From: DASWYB01 sp036405195
GTDB taxonomy: Bacteria > Patescibacteriota > UBA1384 > 2-12-FULL-50-11 > DASWYB01
NCBI GenBank assembly: GCA_036405195.1
Contig: DASWYB010000087.1
Location: 1-18,142, forward strand
Direction of reading: 5' to 3'
Length of the DNA: 18,142 nt
In this document: one piece after another, positions 8,213 to 14,245 of the stretch
Layout of the letters: each line of letters opens with the position of its first letter
How positions within the stretch are numbered: the stretch's first letter is position 1
Notes under the pieces: generated by a model
What the model was told of the DNA's origin: nothing
Seen by the model: only the letters and a program-made list of their open reading frames with translations
The model's database searches: none
Translations under genes and position numbers: made by a program

Positions 8213-8863
8213 TTAATTCGTTTTTTCGTATCGCCAGGTTAATGTGTCTCCCGCCTTAACCAAAACTTGGTCTGCGCTACGATTAGCTAAAGCGCCATTG
8301 ACGTAAAAGAGCCAGTAGTACCCTGCCCGAGGATTCTGCTTCACTCCAGCAATCTCGGTCACAAACCATCCCATATCCGACACCTCGTATATAAAACTGA
8401 TACCCCGATTCGCGGCAATCCGTTTCGTAAGCAGCCCCACAGGCTCCTCCTGCGTTTCTATCTTCCCCTCAAGGTTTACTCCACCTCCCATAATTGAATA
8501 ACCAACTTCTCTCAGTTGAGGAGTAACTGTGACGACTGGATTTGGCGAGGGAGTAATAATAACTGTTGGCGCAATCGTTTCAGCAGTTCGCACAACTTGA
8601 CTTGTCGCCACCTCGGGCGTCACTTTCATTCGTGGCCGCCTCGTTGGTGGAGCAATCACTGTCTGTTCTCTTCTCACGGAGTTTCCCACACCAGCAGGCG
8701 TATTAACGAGCGGGGTCGACTCAAAAGTACGTTCAACGTGAGGGGAAACGTTTGGGACGGATTTTACTTCGGCACCCTGGACATCACGGACAAGAGTAGT
8801 CCCAAAGACACATGTGGCAAGCATTAGTAATCCAGAGATCACACGCGATACGCCTAAAGACAT
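8213..8863 (-). CDS. Secreted DUF4430 (transcobalamin C-terminal-like) protein under B12 riboswitch control
   Basis: A 216-residue exported protein. The start is the ATG at 8863, with GAGGA six bases upstream; an ATG 30 bases further up would place the riboswitch hairpin inside the gene. Residues 1-30 are a signal peptide (hydrophobic core SGLLMLATCVFG, end VQGAEV). Residues 31-118 are Pro/Thr/Val-rich and probably disordered. Residues about 119-216 form a DUF4430 domain: a region containing SFIYEV, then GYYWLFYVNG (181-190) and LVKAGDTLTWRYE (201-213). This YW-YVNG-GD-W/R pattern is the signature of DUF4430, the domain homologous to the beta domain of transcobalamin and intrinsic factor that caps bound B12. 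Cys18 is in LATC, a poor lipobox, so lipidation is not supported. B12 binding is inferred. Confidence 0.85.
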   Translation of the reverse strand: MSLGVSRVISGLLMLATCVFGTTLVRDVQGAEVKSVPNVSPHVERTFESTPLVNTPAGVGNSVRREQTVIAPPTRRPRMKVTPEVATSQVVRTAETIAPTVIITPSPNPVVTVTPQLREVGYSIMGGGVNLEGKIETQEEPVGLLTKRIAANRGISFIYEVSDMGWFVTEIAGVKQNPRAGYYWLFYVNGALANRSADQVLVKAGDTLTWRYEKTN

Positions 8864-8888
8864 AAAAAATCCTCGCCAGGGGCCAGGA
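8864..8888 (-). promoter_or_regulatory. Riboswitch expression platform: SD-containing terminator-like hairpin
   Basis: On the minus strand TCCTGGCC (8888-8881) pairs with GGCGAGGA (8877-8870) around a CCT loop, seven pairs and one mismatch. Six T (8869-8864) follow, directly touching the ATG at 8863. The 3' arm contains the ribosome binding site GAGGA. The element could stop transcription, hide the ribosome site, or both, when B12 is bound. Confidence 0.65.
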
Positions 8889-8942
8889 TCCATAAAAATC
8901 AGGATACTGAACCACCCATCTTCCGTGAGTTACGTTATCAGG

Positions 8943-9057
8943 TGTCTGTGCTGGTTTTCTGACTTACCACCTTCAGGTGGATTACAGTAGCGGAGACTGT
9001 CCCGGATTTACACCGGATTCCCTAAAGCAATTCCCTCAACAGAATCACTTCTTCACG
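8943..9057 (-). ncRNA. Cobalamin riboswitch
   Basis: On the minus strand the core reads GGGAATCCGGTGTAAATCCGG, GACAGTCTCCGC, TACTGTAA, a GC-rich hairpin CCACC-TGAA-GGTGG, then AAGTCAGAAAACCAGC. These match the conserved cobalamin aptamer blocks (GGGAA..GGTG.AAATCC, CCGC.ACTGTAA known as the B12 box, and the closing AGTCAGA.ACC.GC). It begins a few bases after the predicted transcription start and ends about 80 bases before the DUF4430 gene. B12 binding normally lowers expression of the downstream genes. Ends are approximate; the call itself is strong. Confidence 0.92.
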
Positions 9058-9070
9058 CAGAGACGACCTT

Positions 9071-9098
9071 ACTATAGCAGGCAAAGAAGCATTGTCAA
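9071..9098 (-). promoter_or_regulatory. Sigma70-type promoter of the riboswitch transcript
   Basis: On the minus strand TTGACA (9098-9093), 16 bases, TATAGT (9076-9071). The expected transcription start is near 9064, just before the riboswitch. The stretch 8864-9216 has no gene: it holds this promoter, the riboswitch, the hairpin at 8864-8888 and, on the plus strand, the leader of the small acidic gene. Confidence 0.8.
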
Positions 9099-9216
9099 AC
9101 AAGCTCTTTCCTAACTATTTTCCTCGGAGTGGCAAACCATTGTAGAAATCGCTAGTTGCTTTTTTAGAAGACTTCTATTACGGTGTGGGTGTACAAGAAA
9201 AAGCGGAGGTGCCACT

Positions 9217-9375
9217 ATGGACCACGAAACAGAAATGCCAAAGACCGACATGCCCGTAGAAGGCGAAGAGATGGAGACCACCACTCCTGAAGGCGACACC
9301 GAAGAAGGTGAAGAAGAAATGCCAGCCAAAGATGGCGAAGGCGACGCCGAAGATACAGAAGAAGGCGAAGAGTAA
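9217..9375 (+). CDS. Small, extremely acidic protein (52 aa)
   Basis: ATG at 9217 to TAA at 9375, preceded by a strong ribosome site GCGGAGGTG. The product starts MDHETEMPKTDMPVEGEE and has 18 Glu and 6 Asp in 52 residues, against 2 Lys and 1 His, with Gly, Pro and Thr filling the rest. There are no hydrophobic segments, so it is probably soluble and intrinsically disordered. A terminator follows at 9397-9425. It is divergent from the B12 riboswitch transcript. A 13-base palindrome, TAGAAGACTTCTA (9165-9177), lies about 40 bases upstream of the start and may be an operator. Function unknown; nucleic-acid mimicry or metal/cation binding are only guesses. Confidence 0.75.
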   Translation: MDHETEMPKTDMPVEGEEMETTTPEGDTEEGEEEMPAKDGEGDAEDTEEGEE

Positions 9376-9396
9376 TTCAACTCTTCATCGAGTTCC

Positions 9397-9425
9397 AAAA
9401 AGCGCCCCACCAGGGCGCTCTTTGG
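9397..9425. terminator. Bidirectional terminator between convergent genes
   Basis: AGCGCCC (9401-9407), CACCA loop, GGGCGCT (9413-9419). CTTTGG follows on the plus strand and TTTT on the minus strand. It ends the small acidic gene and backs up the terminator at 9430-9475 on the other strand. Confidence 0.75.
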
Positions 9426-9429
9426 TTAT

Positions 9430-9475
9430 AAAAACGAAAGTGGCTGGGTGTCGCATACAGCGACCACCCAGCCAC
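9430..9475 (-). terminator. Long-stem terminator of the zinc-ribbon-like gene
   Basis: GTGGCTGGGTG (9440-9450) pairs with CACCCAGCCAC (9465-9475), and TCGC (9451-9454) pairs with GCGA (9460-9463) inside, with one bulged base. On the minus strand TTTCGTTTTT follows. It begins 12 bases after the stop codon of the gene at 9487. Confidence 0.8.
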
Positions 9476-9486
9476 CAGCCCACCCC

Positions 9487-9768
9487 TTATCGGGCAGGAT
9501 TATAACCAGCAGGAGTCCAGATCCAGGGTTGACCAGCGACAACCCAAATCTTACCCATCAGCTCAAATTTCAGAGGTCCCCACTCCCGGACAATGCTATC
9601 CGAGCAACGACAACCCGAGGACGGACAAATGCGATCACGTTCGTCCATCACGCGAGGTACACTTCCTTCCACTCCTTCGTACGTCCCAGCGGCCATCCAT
9701 TTGGTTTCACATTCCGGATTACCGCAATCCAGAAAGATCATAATCGGCCGCTCATCTAGCTCGCTCAT
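9487..9768 (-). CDS. Small zinc-ribbon-like protein of unknown function (93 aa)
   Basis: The start MSELDERPIM has a strong purine-rich ribosome site (AGAGGGGGAGGA) and an extended -10 promoter at 9802-9810. Cysteines at 15 and 20 (CGNPEC) and at 48, 53 and 55 (CPSSGCRC) suggest a zinc ribbon or knuckle with two metal-binding corners about 30 residues apart. The C-terminal third is aromatic (KIWVVAGQPWIWTPAGYNP). No membrane segment. It has its own promoter and terminator. The fold is inferred from cysteine spacing and the function is unknown. Confidence 0.7.
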   Translation of the reverse strand: MSELDERPIMIFLDCGNPECETKWMAAGTYEGVEGSVPRVMDERDRICPSSGCRCSDSIVREWGPLKFELMGKIWVVAGQPWIWTPAGYNPAR

Positions 9769-9801
9769 TCCTCCCCCTCTTCAGAAACGATACGTTGAAA
9801 C

Positions 9802-9810
9802 AGTATACCA
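9802..9810 (-). promoter_or_regulatory. Extended -10 promoter
   Basis: On the minus strand TGG-TATACT (9810-9802) fits the extended -10 consensus TGnTATAAT. No good -35 is seen 17 bases upstream. It lies 34 bases before the ATG of the zinc-ribbon-like gene. Confidence 0.5.
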
Positions 9811-9837
9811 TATATCAAGAATAAGGCCTCTTAACAC

Positions 9838-9867
9838 AAAAAAGCGCCCGGGGCCAAAACCCCGGGC
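9838..9867 (-). terminator. Terminator of the three-gene orphan operon
   Basis: GCCCGGGG (9846-9853), CCAAAA loop, CCCCGGGC (9860-9867). On the minus strand GC and six T (9843-9838) follow. It begins 29 bases after the stop codon of the gene at 9896. Confidence 0.88.
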
Positions 9868-9895
9868 AAACCTACCTTATTTCCTTCTTTTGCAA

Positions 9896-10477
9896 TCACT
9901 CCTTCCCTTCGAACTGAGGTACGAATCCGAGGCGCCGAGAGACTTCCGCGACACCTCGAATGTGCATCTGGAAGTACCCATCAAACCGAGTTCCTCCTGA
10001 GTAACATGGCCCCGGCAAGAAAAGTCCAATTAGATCTCTTTCGACGGGGGTAAGACCAGATGGATCCAGAAGGTAAACGTAAGGATCAACCCATCCTCCT
10101 TCGGGAGGTCGCTTCTGAAGAAAAGAAGCCGGAAACCGACCCGAAACGGGGATACCTCTCCGTAGCTTTTCATCCTCATCCATCTCTCCGGCTACCTTCC
10201 AAAAATGCACTACCCGTCCACTCTCAGAGCTAGGCGTAAGGATCTCTAAACCGTTACCATACCGCAGGTCGAGCCACTGAAAGGGATTTTCACGCTTAAC
10301 GCGAGCCGATTCTTCGATCCCCTGGACGGTAAACCCCAGCCGATCAGCTACAGTACGAACAACCGTATGAGGATACCGCTGAAATTGATCAGTGGCTTTT
10401 TCGAAGATGTTGATTTCCACACCATCAAGTCCAGCATGACTTACTCGACCGTTCTCCGTCACAAAAAGCACTTTCAT
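9896..10477 (-). CDS. Orphan protein of unknown function (193 aa)
   Basis: The start MKVLFVTENG at 10477 has a ribosome site AAAGGGG at good spacing; a longer frame reaches 10606 but would run through the intercistronic hairpin. It stops at a TGA. Not recognised. It begins with a beta strand (MKVLFVTENG), is mixed alpha/beta, and has no membrane segment, signal peptide or known motif. Short landmarks are DPYVYLLDPSGLTPVERDLIG and LFLPGPCYSGG. It appears to be the third gene of an operon with the genes at 10619 and 11031, separated from them by two copies of the same hairpin and ended by the terminator at 9838-9867. Confidence 0.7.
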   Translation of the reverse strand: MKVLFVTENGRVSHAGLDGVEINIFEKATDQFQRYPHTVVRTVADRLGFTVQGIEESARVKRENPFQWLDLRYGNGLEILTPSSESGRVVHFWKVAGEMDEDEKLRRGIPVSGRFPASFLQKRPPEGGWVDPYVYLLDPSGLTPVERDLIGLFLPGPCYSGGTRFDGYFQMHIRGVAEVSRRLGFVPQFEGKE

Positions 10478-10548
10478 CTGCTGTTCCCCTTTCACCGCAT
10501 ATAGTTTCAACCAACATTCGAAGTCATCACTTGTGTGACTACCCCGAA

Positions 10549-10574
10549 ATTGGTGCCGGGGCCGAAGCCCCGGC
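10549..10574. repeat. Intercistronic hairpin, copy 1
   Basis: A 26-base sequence identical to 10990-11015. The core is GCCGGGGC (10555-10562), CGAA, GCCCCGGC (10567-10574); on the minus strand the loop is TTCG, a very stable tetraloop. No T run follows on the minus strand, so it is not a classical terminator. It lies 45 bases after the stop codon of the gene at 10619. Confidence 0.85.
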
Positions 10575-10618
10575 AATCTCTGGCCAGCAACGTTCAACAG
10601 AACCAAATGTGTTTAACC

Positions 10619-10936
10619 TTACTTAGATTCCAGGCCGTACTTCTCCTCAATTTGTTTCATAGTCTCGCCTAACTCCTTACTCCGTTCGTGTGCATCCTCT
10701 CCTGACCGCAGGAGGTTACGCCGAGCATCCTTGGCCACCCAATACTTCTTAACGTCTTCCACAACTTCCCGATGCTGCTCTCCAACCTGCTGCGCAACCA
10801 TTTTCCAGACCTGCTCCACAACAGATGTTCCGGTGTTGTATATAAAGTTGTCTAGCCCATGATTGTCAAACAGATTGGTGAGATTCGTATCCACGTCAAC
10901 CTCAGTGCGAATCTCAATAGTGATAACTGTCTTCAT
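10619..10936 (-). CDS. Orphan helical protein of unknown function (105 aa)
   Basis: The start at 10936 (MKTVITIEIRTEVDV) has the ribosome site GGAGG at good spacing; an upstream in-frame extension would run through the hairpin at 10990-11015. Not recognised. After an N-terminal beta strand (VITIEIRTEVDV) the rest is predicted helical and charged, with runs such as VVEQVWKMVAQQVGEQH, DVKKYWVAKDARRNLLR and a C-terminal Lys/Glu-rich helix (KELGETMKQIEEKYG). No membrane segment or signal peptide. Second gene of the three-gene operon. Confidence 0.65.
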   Translation of the reverse strand: MKTVITIEIRTEVDVDTNLTNLFDNHGLDNFIYNTGTSVVEQVWKMVAQQVGEQHREVVEDVKKYWVAKDARRNLLRSGEDAHERSKELGETMKQIEEKYGLESK

Positions 10937-10989
10937 CTCAGTTCCTCCACACCAACACCCGGACACAGGACCAACTTCCTGTTCCCAAG

Positions 10990-11015
10990 ATTGGTGCCGG
11001 GGCCGAAGCCCCGGC
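10990..11015. repeat. Intercistronic hairpin, copy 2
   Basis: Identical over 26 bases to 10549-10574. The stem is GCCGGGGC (10996-11003), CGAA, GCCCCGGC (11008-11015), with a TTCG loop on the minus strand. It lies 16 bases after the stop codon of the gene at 11031, and no T run follows. Confidence 0.85.
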
Positions 11016-11030
11016 GCAATTGTTACTTCC

Positions 11031-11372
11031 CTAACTCCCGGTAAAGAAGTTATAGGACTCCGCACCGCTCTTAACGTGATAGAGAGTGCCATAATACCCA
11101 CCGCGACGGCCGGAGAGGGTCTCAGTGTCACCCTGAAGAGTGATGTCATCGATCTCTACGCGGGTGGACTCATCTCCGAAGGATGTGCAGCCGCTCAACC
11201 GCGTGGCGTGTACCCGTCCCCCTGACTGACGAGGCCCGGTAAGATCTGCCAGTCGCATCGGTGGATTTCCCCACAGTTCGACTTCCATCTCACCCTGGAG
11301 CTGGTAATACGTCACATTACCCTTCTCGTTGCTCACCTCGAGATACGCACCCTTACCAAAACGGACTATCAT
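11031..11372 (-). CDS. Orphan beta-rich protein of unknown function (113 aa)
   Basis: The start at 11372 has AGAGGA seven bases upstream. Not recognised. The sequence alternates short strands and Gly-rich turns (MIVRFGKGAYLEVSNEKGNV, EMEVELWGN, RVEIDDITLQGDTETLSGRRGG), so an all-beta small domain is likely; no signal peptide, membrane segment or catalytic motif is seen. First gene of the three-gene operon; its promoter is about 180 bases upstream, leaving a long leader. Confidence 0.65.
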   Translation of the reverse strand: MIVRFGKGAYLEVSNEKGNVTYYQLQGEMEVELWGNPPMRLADLTGPRQSGGRVHATRLSGCTSFGDESTRVEIDDITLQGDTETLSGRRGGYYGTLYHVKSGAESYNFFTGS

Positions 11373-11543
11373 CTCGTTCCTCTTTCTCAGCGGGCTGGTC
11401 CGCGTTCGATATCATCCAGCTCGCCAGTCACAAGCTGCCGCGCTTATGACTACTGAGCTAGGCCCGACAGCTGGAGGTTCGTAAGGAACTTCCTTTTGCA
11501 ATCGAGCATTCGTTGTTAACGTTCTCGCTCGCTTATCGTTACG
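11373..11543 (-). promoter_or_regulatory. Long 5' leader of the three-gene operon
   Basis: About 170 bases between the predicted transcription start (near 11543) and the ATG at 11372. It contains GGAAGTTC-CTTAC-GAACCTCC, a hairpin at 11472-11492, and a tRNA-like stretch TAGCTCAGTAGTCATAAGC followed by an arm with loop CTTGTGA (about 11420-11460). No riboswitch consensus was recognised. The 300-base stretch 11373-11672 otherwise holds only this leader, its promoter and the upstream region of the next gene. Confidence 0.45.
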
Positions 11544-11549
11544 AGCTGT

Positions 11550-11578
11550 AATATACTTCAAGACAGTCGTTTTGTAAA
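11550..11578 (-). promoter_or_regulatory. Promoter of the three-gene orphan operon
   Basis: On the minus strand TTTACA (11578-11573), 17 bases, TATATT (11555-11550). Confidence 0.65.
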
Positions 11579-11672
11579 TATAAATCCACGATATTTTATT
11601 GACTTTTAACCATATATATGAAAAACTATACTTAGTTTGTCGAAGCACTTCCACACAAAAATAAGGTAAAAT

Positions 11673-12425
11673 ATGCAGCCAATTATCCACGAATTAGGCC
11701 TCTCTCCCAAAGAAGAAGTCGTCCTTATTGCCCTCATAGAACTGGGCGCAGCCCAAGTTACCCGCATCGCCCAAAAGGCAAATCTCAACCGTACAACCTG
11801 TTACGACATTCTCGAGCACCTTAATATCCTTGGCCTTGTGGGCTATGTAGCCGATCAAAAAAAGAAAACCTTCGTGGCTGAGCCACCCGAAACGCTCGTT
11901 TCTTACCTGGAACGGCGGAGTAAACAGTTTGCTGCTAAAGCCGAAGAAGTCCGCAAAGCGCTACCCGAATTAAAAGCAAAGTACAGCGAACGTGGCAGAG
12001 GGCCTAAAATACGCTTCTACGAGGGGAAAGAAGGCCTTAAAACTGTCTACGAGGACACATTAACTACGCACGAACCTATTCGTGCCTATGCTTCAGTTCG
12101 CAATATGCACGACGCCCTACCAGATTATTTTCCTGAGTACTATAAACGTCGAACCAAGAAAAATATCTCAATCCGCGCTATTCTTCCTGCTACACCTGAA
12201 GGCATTGAACGTAGCCAGCATGACGCCGAAGAAGCACGAGAAAGCGCTCTGGTTGACCCAGAGCAGTTCAATTTCTCTCCCGAAATTAACGTTTATGACA
12301 ATAAAATCGCCATTATGTCATTAGCCGAGGAATTTGCCGTCATTATTGAGTCAAAAGAGATTGCCGAAGCCCAGAAAAAGATCTTCGAGTTAGCCTGGAA
12401 AGGCGCAAAATCAGAAGAAAAATAA
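11673..12425 (+). CDS. TrmB-family transcriptional regulator (paralog 1)
   Basis: A 250-residue DNA-binding regulator. Residues about 5-75 are a winged helix-turn-helix: LGLSPKEEVVLIALIELG, then AQVTRIAQKANLNRTTCYDI (recognition helix) and the wing KKKTFVAEPP. A coiled-coil-like linker (about 77-105) leads to a C-terminal domain (from PKIRFYEGKEGLKTVYED) that in TrmB-like proteins senses a ligand or dimerises. It is clearly paralogous to the protein at 13360: both share LNRTT.YDI, a YEG-EG-K-YED motif, RR.KKNI and the ending YDNK.A. The ribosome site is AAGG. An AT-rich upstream region with the palindrome CATATATATG may be its promoter or operator. Target genes and ligand are unknown. Confidence 0.85.
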   Translation: MQPIIHELGLSPKEEVVLIALIELGAAQVTRIAQKANLNRTTCYDILEHLNILGLVGYVADQKKKTFVAEPPETLVSYLERRSKQFAAKAEEVRKALPELKAKYSERGRGPKIRFYEGKEGLKTVYEDTLTTHEPIRAYASVRNMHDALPDYFPEYYKRRTKKNISIRAILPATPEGIERSQHDAEEARESALVDPEQFNFSPEINVYDNKIAIMSLAEEFAVIIESKEIAEAQKKIFELAWKGAKSEEK

Positions 12426-12460
12426 AAAAAGCCCGAGGCGCCAACAAGGCAACCTCGGAC
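12424..12460 (-). terminator. Terminator of the minus-strand gene at 12525
   Basis: CCGAGG (12433-12438) pairs with CCTCGG (12453-12458), with inner GCC/GGC; on the minus strand GC and seven T (12430-12424) follow. It overlaps the stop codon of the convergent TrmB gene. Confidence 0.85.
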
Positions 12461-12524
12461 TCAAAGAACACCTAACCTTACCCTCTATCCTCTGAATAAC
12501 TTATGGCCCATCCTTCCGCAAGAG

Positions 12525-13184
12525 CTAATAACAACTGACCTCGACCCATTCAAGAGGCTTGGGCGAGAGCTTATCCCGCTGGCCACGCTCCACTACCCCC
12601 AGGCCATCCAGCCCCAAGAACTGAAGGACACGCCCAATGCATTCGCGCTTGTCGGCATCGAGCTCTTTTAATCGAGCCGCCTTATGGATCGCTCCGGCCT
12701 CCCTTACCACACCAATCAGGCGAGAGGTGCCCTCTTCATCTAACTCATAAACGCTCACCCTCCGCGTATCATCAAGCAAATGGTACGCACGATTAGCTTC
12801 TGACCCTCTCCGCGTGCAGTCGACGATACTATCACGTATATCCTCCGGAATGAGGTCCAGCGATACTTTGTAGTGCGACCAGAGCCACACCTTGTAGCCG
12901 TCCTTATGACTACCGTCGACGTGATTCCCATACTCCTCACACTTCAGATTCCGTAAGATCTGATCCTCAGAATTTTCCAAGGACTTGCCGAGCGCCTCAG
13001 CCTCTATACGGTACCTGTAGTCTGTGTAGAAGCCATTAAAGCCAACACTGATCGAAATGCCAGTGGTAGCATTAATAGTTACGTTCCAGCCAATGCCATC
13101 TGCCACCACGTTGGGCGCGATTTCTCGGGCAGCGAACGTATAGGCAAATCGACGAAGCTGAAGCGCCAGCGCAATCTGATTCAT
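12525..13184 (-). CDS. Orphan protein of unknown function (219 aa)
   Basis: The start at 13184 (MNQIALALQLRRFAYTFAAREIAP) has the ribosome site GGAGAGG; an ATG 36 bases upstream has none. Not recognised. Mixed alpha/beta, no signal peptide or membrane segment. Landmarks are NVTINATTGISISVGFNGFYTDYRYR near 45-70 (beta strands), then a helical middle and a C-terminal helical part ending LDGLGVVERGQRDKLSPKPL. It has its own consensus promoter (13251-13279) and terminator (12424-12460), and lies between two TrmB paralogs, divergent from the second. Confidence 0.7.
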   Translation of the reverse strand: MNQIALALQLRRFAYTFAAREIAPNVVADGIGWNVTINATTGISISVGFNGFYTDYRYRIEAEALGKSLENSEDQILRNLKCEEYGNHVDGSHKDGYKVWLWSHYKVSLDLIPEDIRDSIVDCTRRGSEANRAYHLLDDTRRVSVYELDEEGTSRLIGVVREAGAIHKAARLKELDADKRECIGRVLQFLGLDGLGVVERGQRDKLSPKPLEWVEVSCY

Positions 13185-13250
13185 CTTCCTCTCCTCCGGC
13201 TTCTGGCCGGACAGCAACAAAAAGGCACTACCTCCACCTCTTCGCGGCAG

Positions 13251-13279
13251 ACAATACCATTATCTCTGTATTATGTCAA
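13251..13279 (-). promoter_or_regulatory. Sigma70-type promoter of the gene at 12525
   Basis: On the minus strand TTGACA (13279-13274), 17 bases, TATTGT (13256-13251). Confidence 0.75.
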
Positions 13280-13296
13280 TAGAACTCCACATCTAT

Positions 13297-13332
13297 TAAC
13301 CTATTTACAGGTTAGAATATCCATGTTATTAT
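13297..13332 (+). promoter_or_regulatory. Promoter of TrmB paralog 2 with overlapping inverted repeat
   Basis: TTTACA (13304-13309), 17 bases, TATTAT (13327-13332). The inverted repeat TAACCT-ATTTAC-AGGTTA (13297-13314) covers the -35 box, the position of a repressor site, and lies 18 bases from the divergent promoter at 13251-13279. A second palindrome ATGTCGACAT (13337-13346) lies at the expected transcription start. Confidence 0.6.
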
Positions 13333-13359
13333 TTATATGTCGACATTTATCCACACATT

Positions 13360-14151
13360 ATGGAACAGCAACTCACTCAACTTGGCCTTTCTCCTAAAGC
13401 CGCCCGAACCTATCTGGCCCTCTTGGAATTGGGTCCTTCGAGTATTCTGGCCATCGCTAGAAAAGCAGGCCTAAATAGAACAACCTTGTACGATATTATT
13501 CCAGTCCTAATCACAGAAGGACTCATTTCTCGTGTTATTAACTCCAAAACCGAGAAGTACGAAGCAGAATCCCCAACTCGATTACCACTTCTACTAGAGC
13601 GTAAGATTCAGGAACTACAACTCCAGATGGGTACGGCAAAAGATTTAGCCACAAAACTAGGATATCTTGCTTTCACGGGCAAAGAATCAAAGCCAAAGGT
13701 CACTCTGTACGAAGGAGAAGAAGGCATAAAAAAAATGTACGAAGATTCCCTCCTTTGCAAAACATACATCCGCTCTTTTCTGGCCCCCGAGGAATTAAAG
13801 AGTTTTGATGACGAATTTGCCGATAGTTACTTTGAACGCCGACGCAAGAAAAACATTCGAATCCAAGGGATTATCAATGACTCTCCGGAGTCGCGGAATT
13901 ATATCGAGCACGAAAAAGAGCTCCTTCGGGATATTCACCTTGTTCCAACTAATGCAATGAATATAAAACCCGAAGTATACATATACGACAACAAAGTGGC
14001 ATTTTATTCACTCAAAGAGAAATATGGAGTACTTATCGAGTCAGCCGATATCGCTGAGGCAATTGCCAAACTGTACGACCTCGCCTGGGCAGAGTCAGAA
14101 CGCTCTGACAAAGAGCTTCGGATACAAAAAGCTCCGAACAGTAAGTCGTAA
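13360..14151 (+). CDS. TrmB-family transcriptional regulator (paralog 2)
   Basis: A 263-residue regulator with an N-terminal winged helix-turn-helix (LGLSPKAARTYLALLELGP, then IARKAGLNRTTLYDI as recognition helix), a coiled-coil-like linker (about 75-100) and a C-terminal domain starting PKVTLYEGEEGIKKMYED. Paralogous to the protein at 11673. The C-terminal about 20 residues (SERSDKELRIQKAPNSKS) are an extra charged tail not present in paralog 1. No ribosome site precedes the ATG; the predicted leader is only about 20 bases. A sequence identical to the DnaA box consensus, TTATCCACA (13347-13355), lies five bases before the start codon. Probably represses its own promoter through the inverted repeats upstream; this is inference. 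Confidence 0.85.
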   Translation: MEQQLTQLGLSPKAARTYLALLELGPSSILAIARKAGLNRTTLYDIIPVLITEGLISRVINSKTEKYEAESPTRLPLLLERKIQELQLQMGTAKDLATKLGYLAFTGKESKPKVTLYEGEEGIKKMYEDSLLCKTYIRSFLAPEELKSFDDEFADSYFERRRKKNIRIQGIINDSPESRNYIEHEKELLRDIHLVPTNAMNIKPEVYIYDNKVAFYSLKEKYGVLIESADIAEAIAKLYDLAWAESERSDKELRIQKAPNSKS

Positions 14152-14174
14152 TGCCCCACCGCCGTGGAAGACAC

Positions 14175-14203
14175 TTGGCAAGTACACATAATTAAAGTAT
14201 ACT
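14175..14203 (+). promoter_or_regulatory. Sigma70-type promoter of the membrane-protein gene
   Basis: TTGGCA (14175-14180), 17 bases, TATACT (14198-14203). The -10 box is inside a perfect 12-base palindrome AAAGTATACTTT (14194-14205), a candidate operator. Confidence 0.7.
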
Positions 14204-14245
14204 TTTACTATCAGCCGCACCTTCCTCACCGAGAGGTACAGAGAC

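Noticed and set aside
9111..9410. Serine-rich minus-strand frame opposite the small acidic gene
   Set aside because: It is the mirror of Glu/Asp codons and has no ribosome site; the plus-strand gene has a strong one.
11471..11496. Plus-strand terminator GGAGGTTC-GTAAG-GAACTTCC-TTTT
   Set aside because: No plus-strand gene ends upstream of it; it is more likely a structure in the minus-strand leader.
13347..13355. Replication origin suggested by a perfect DnaA box
   Set aside because: Only one perfect box was noticed, with no cluster of boxes, AT-rich unwinding element or dnaA/dnaN gene nearby.
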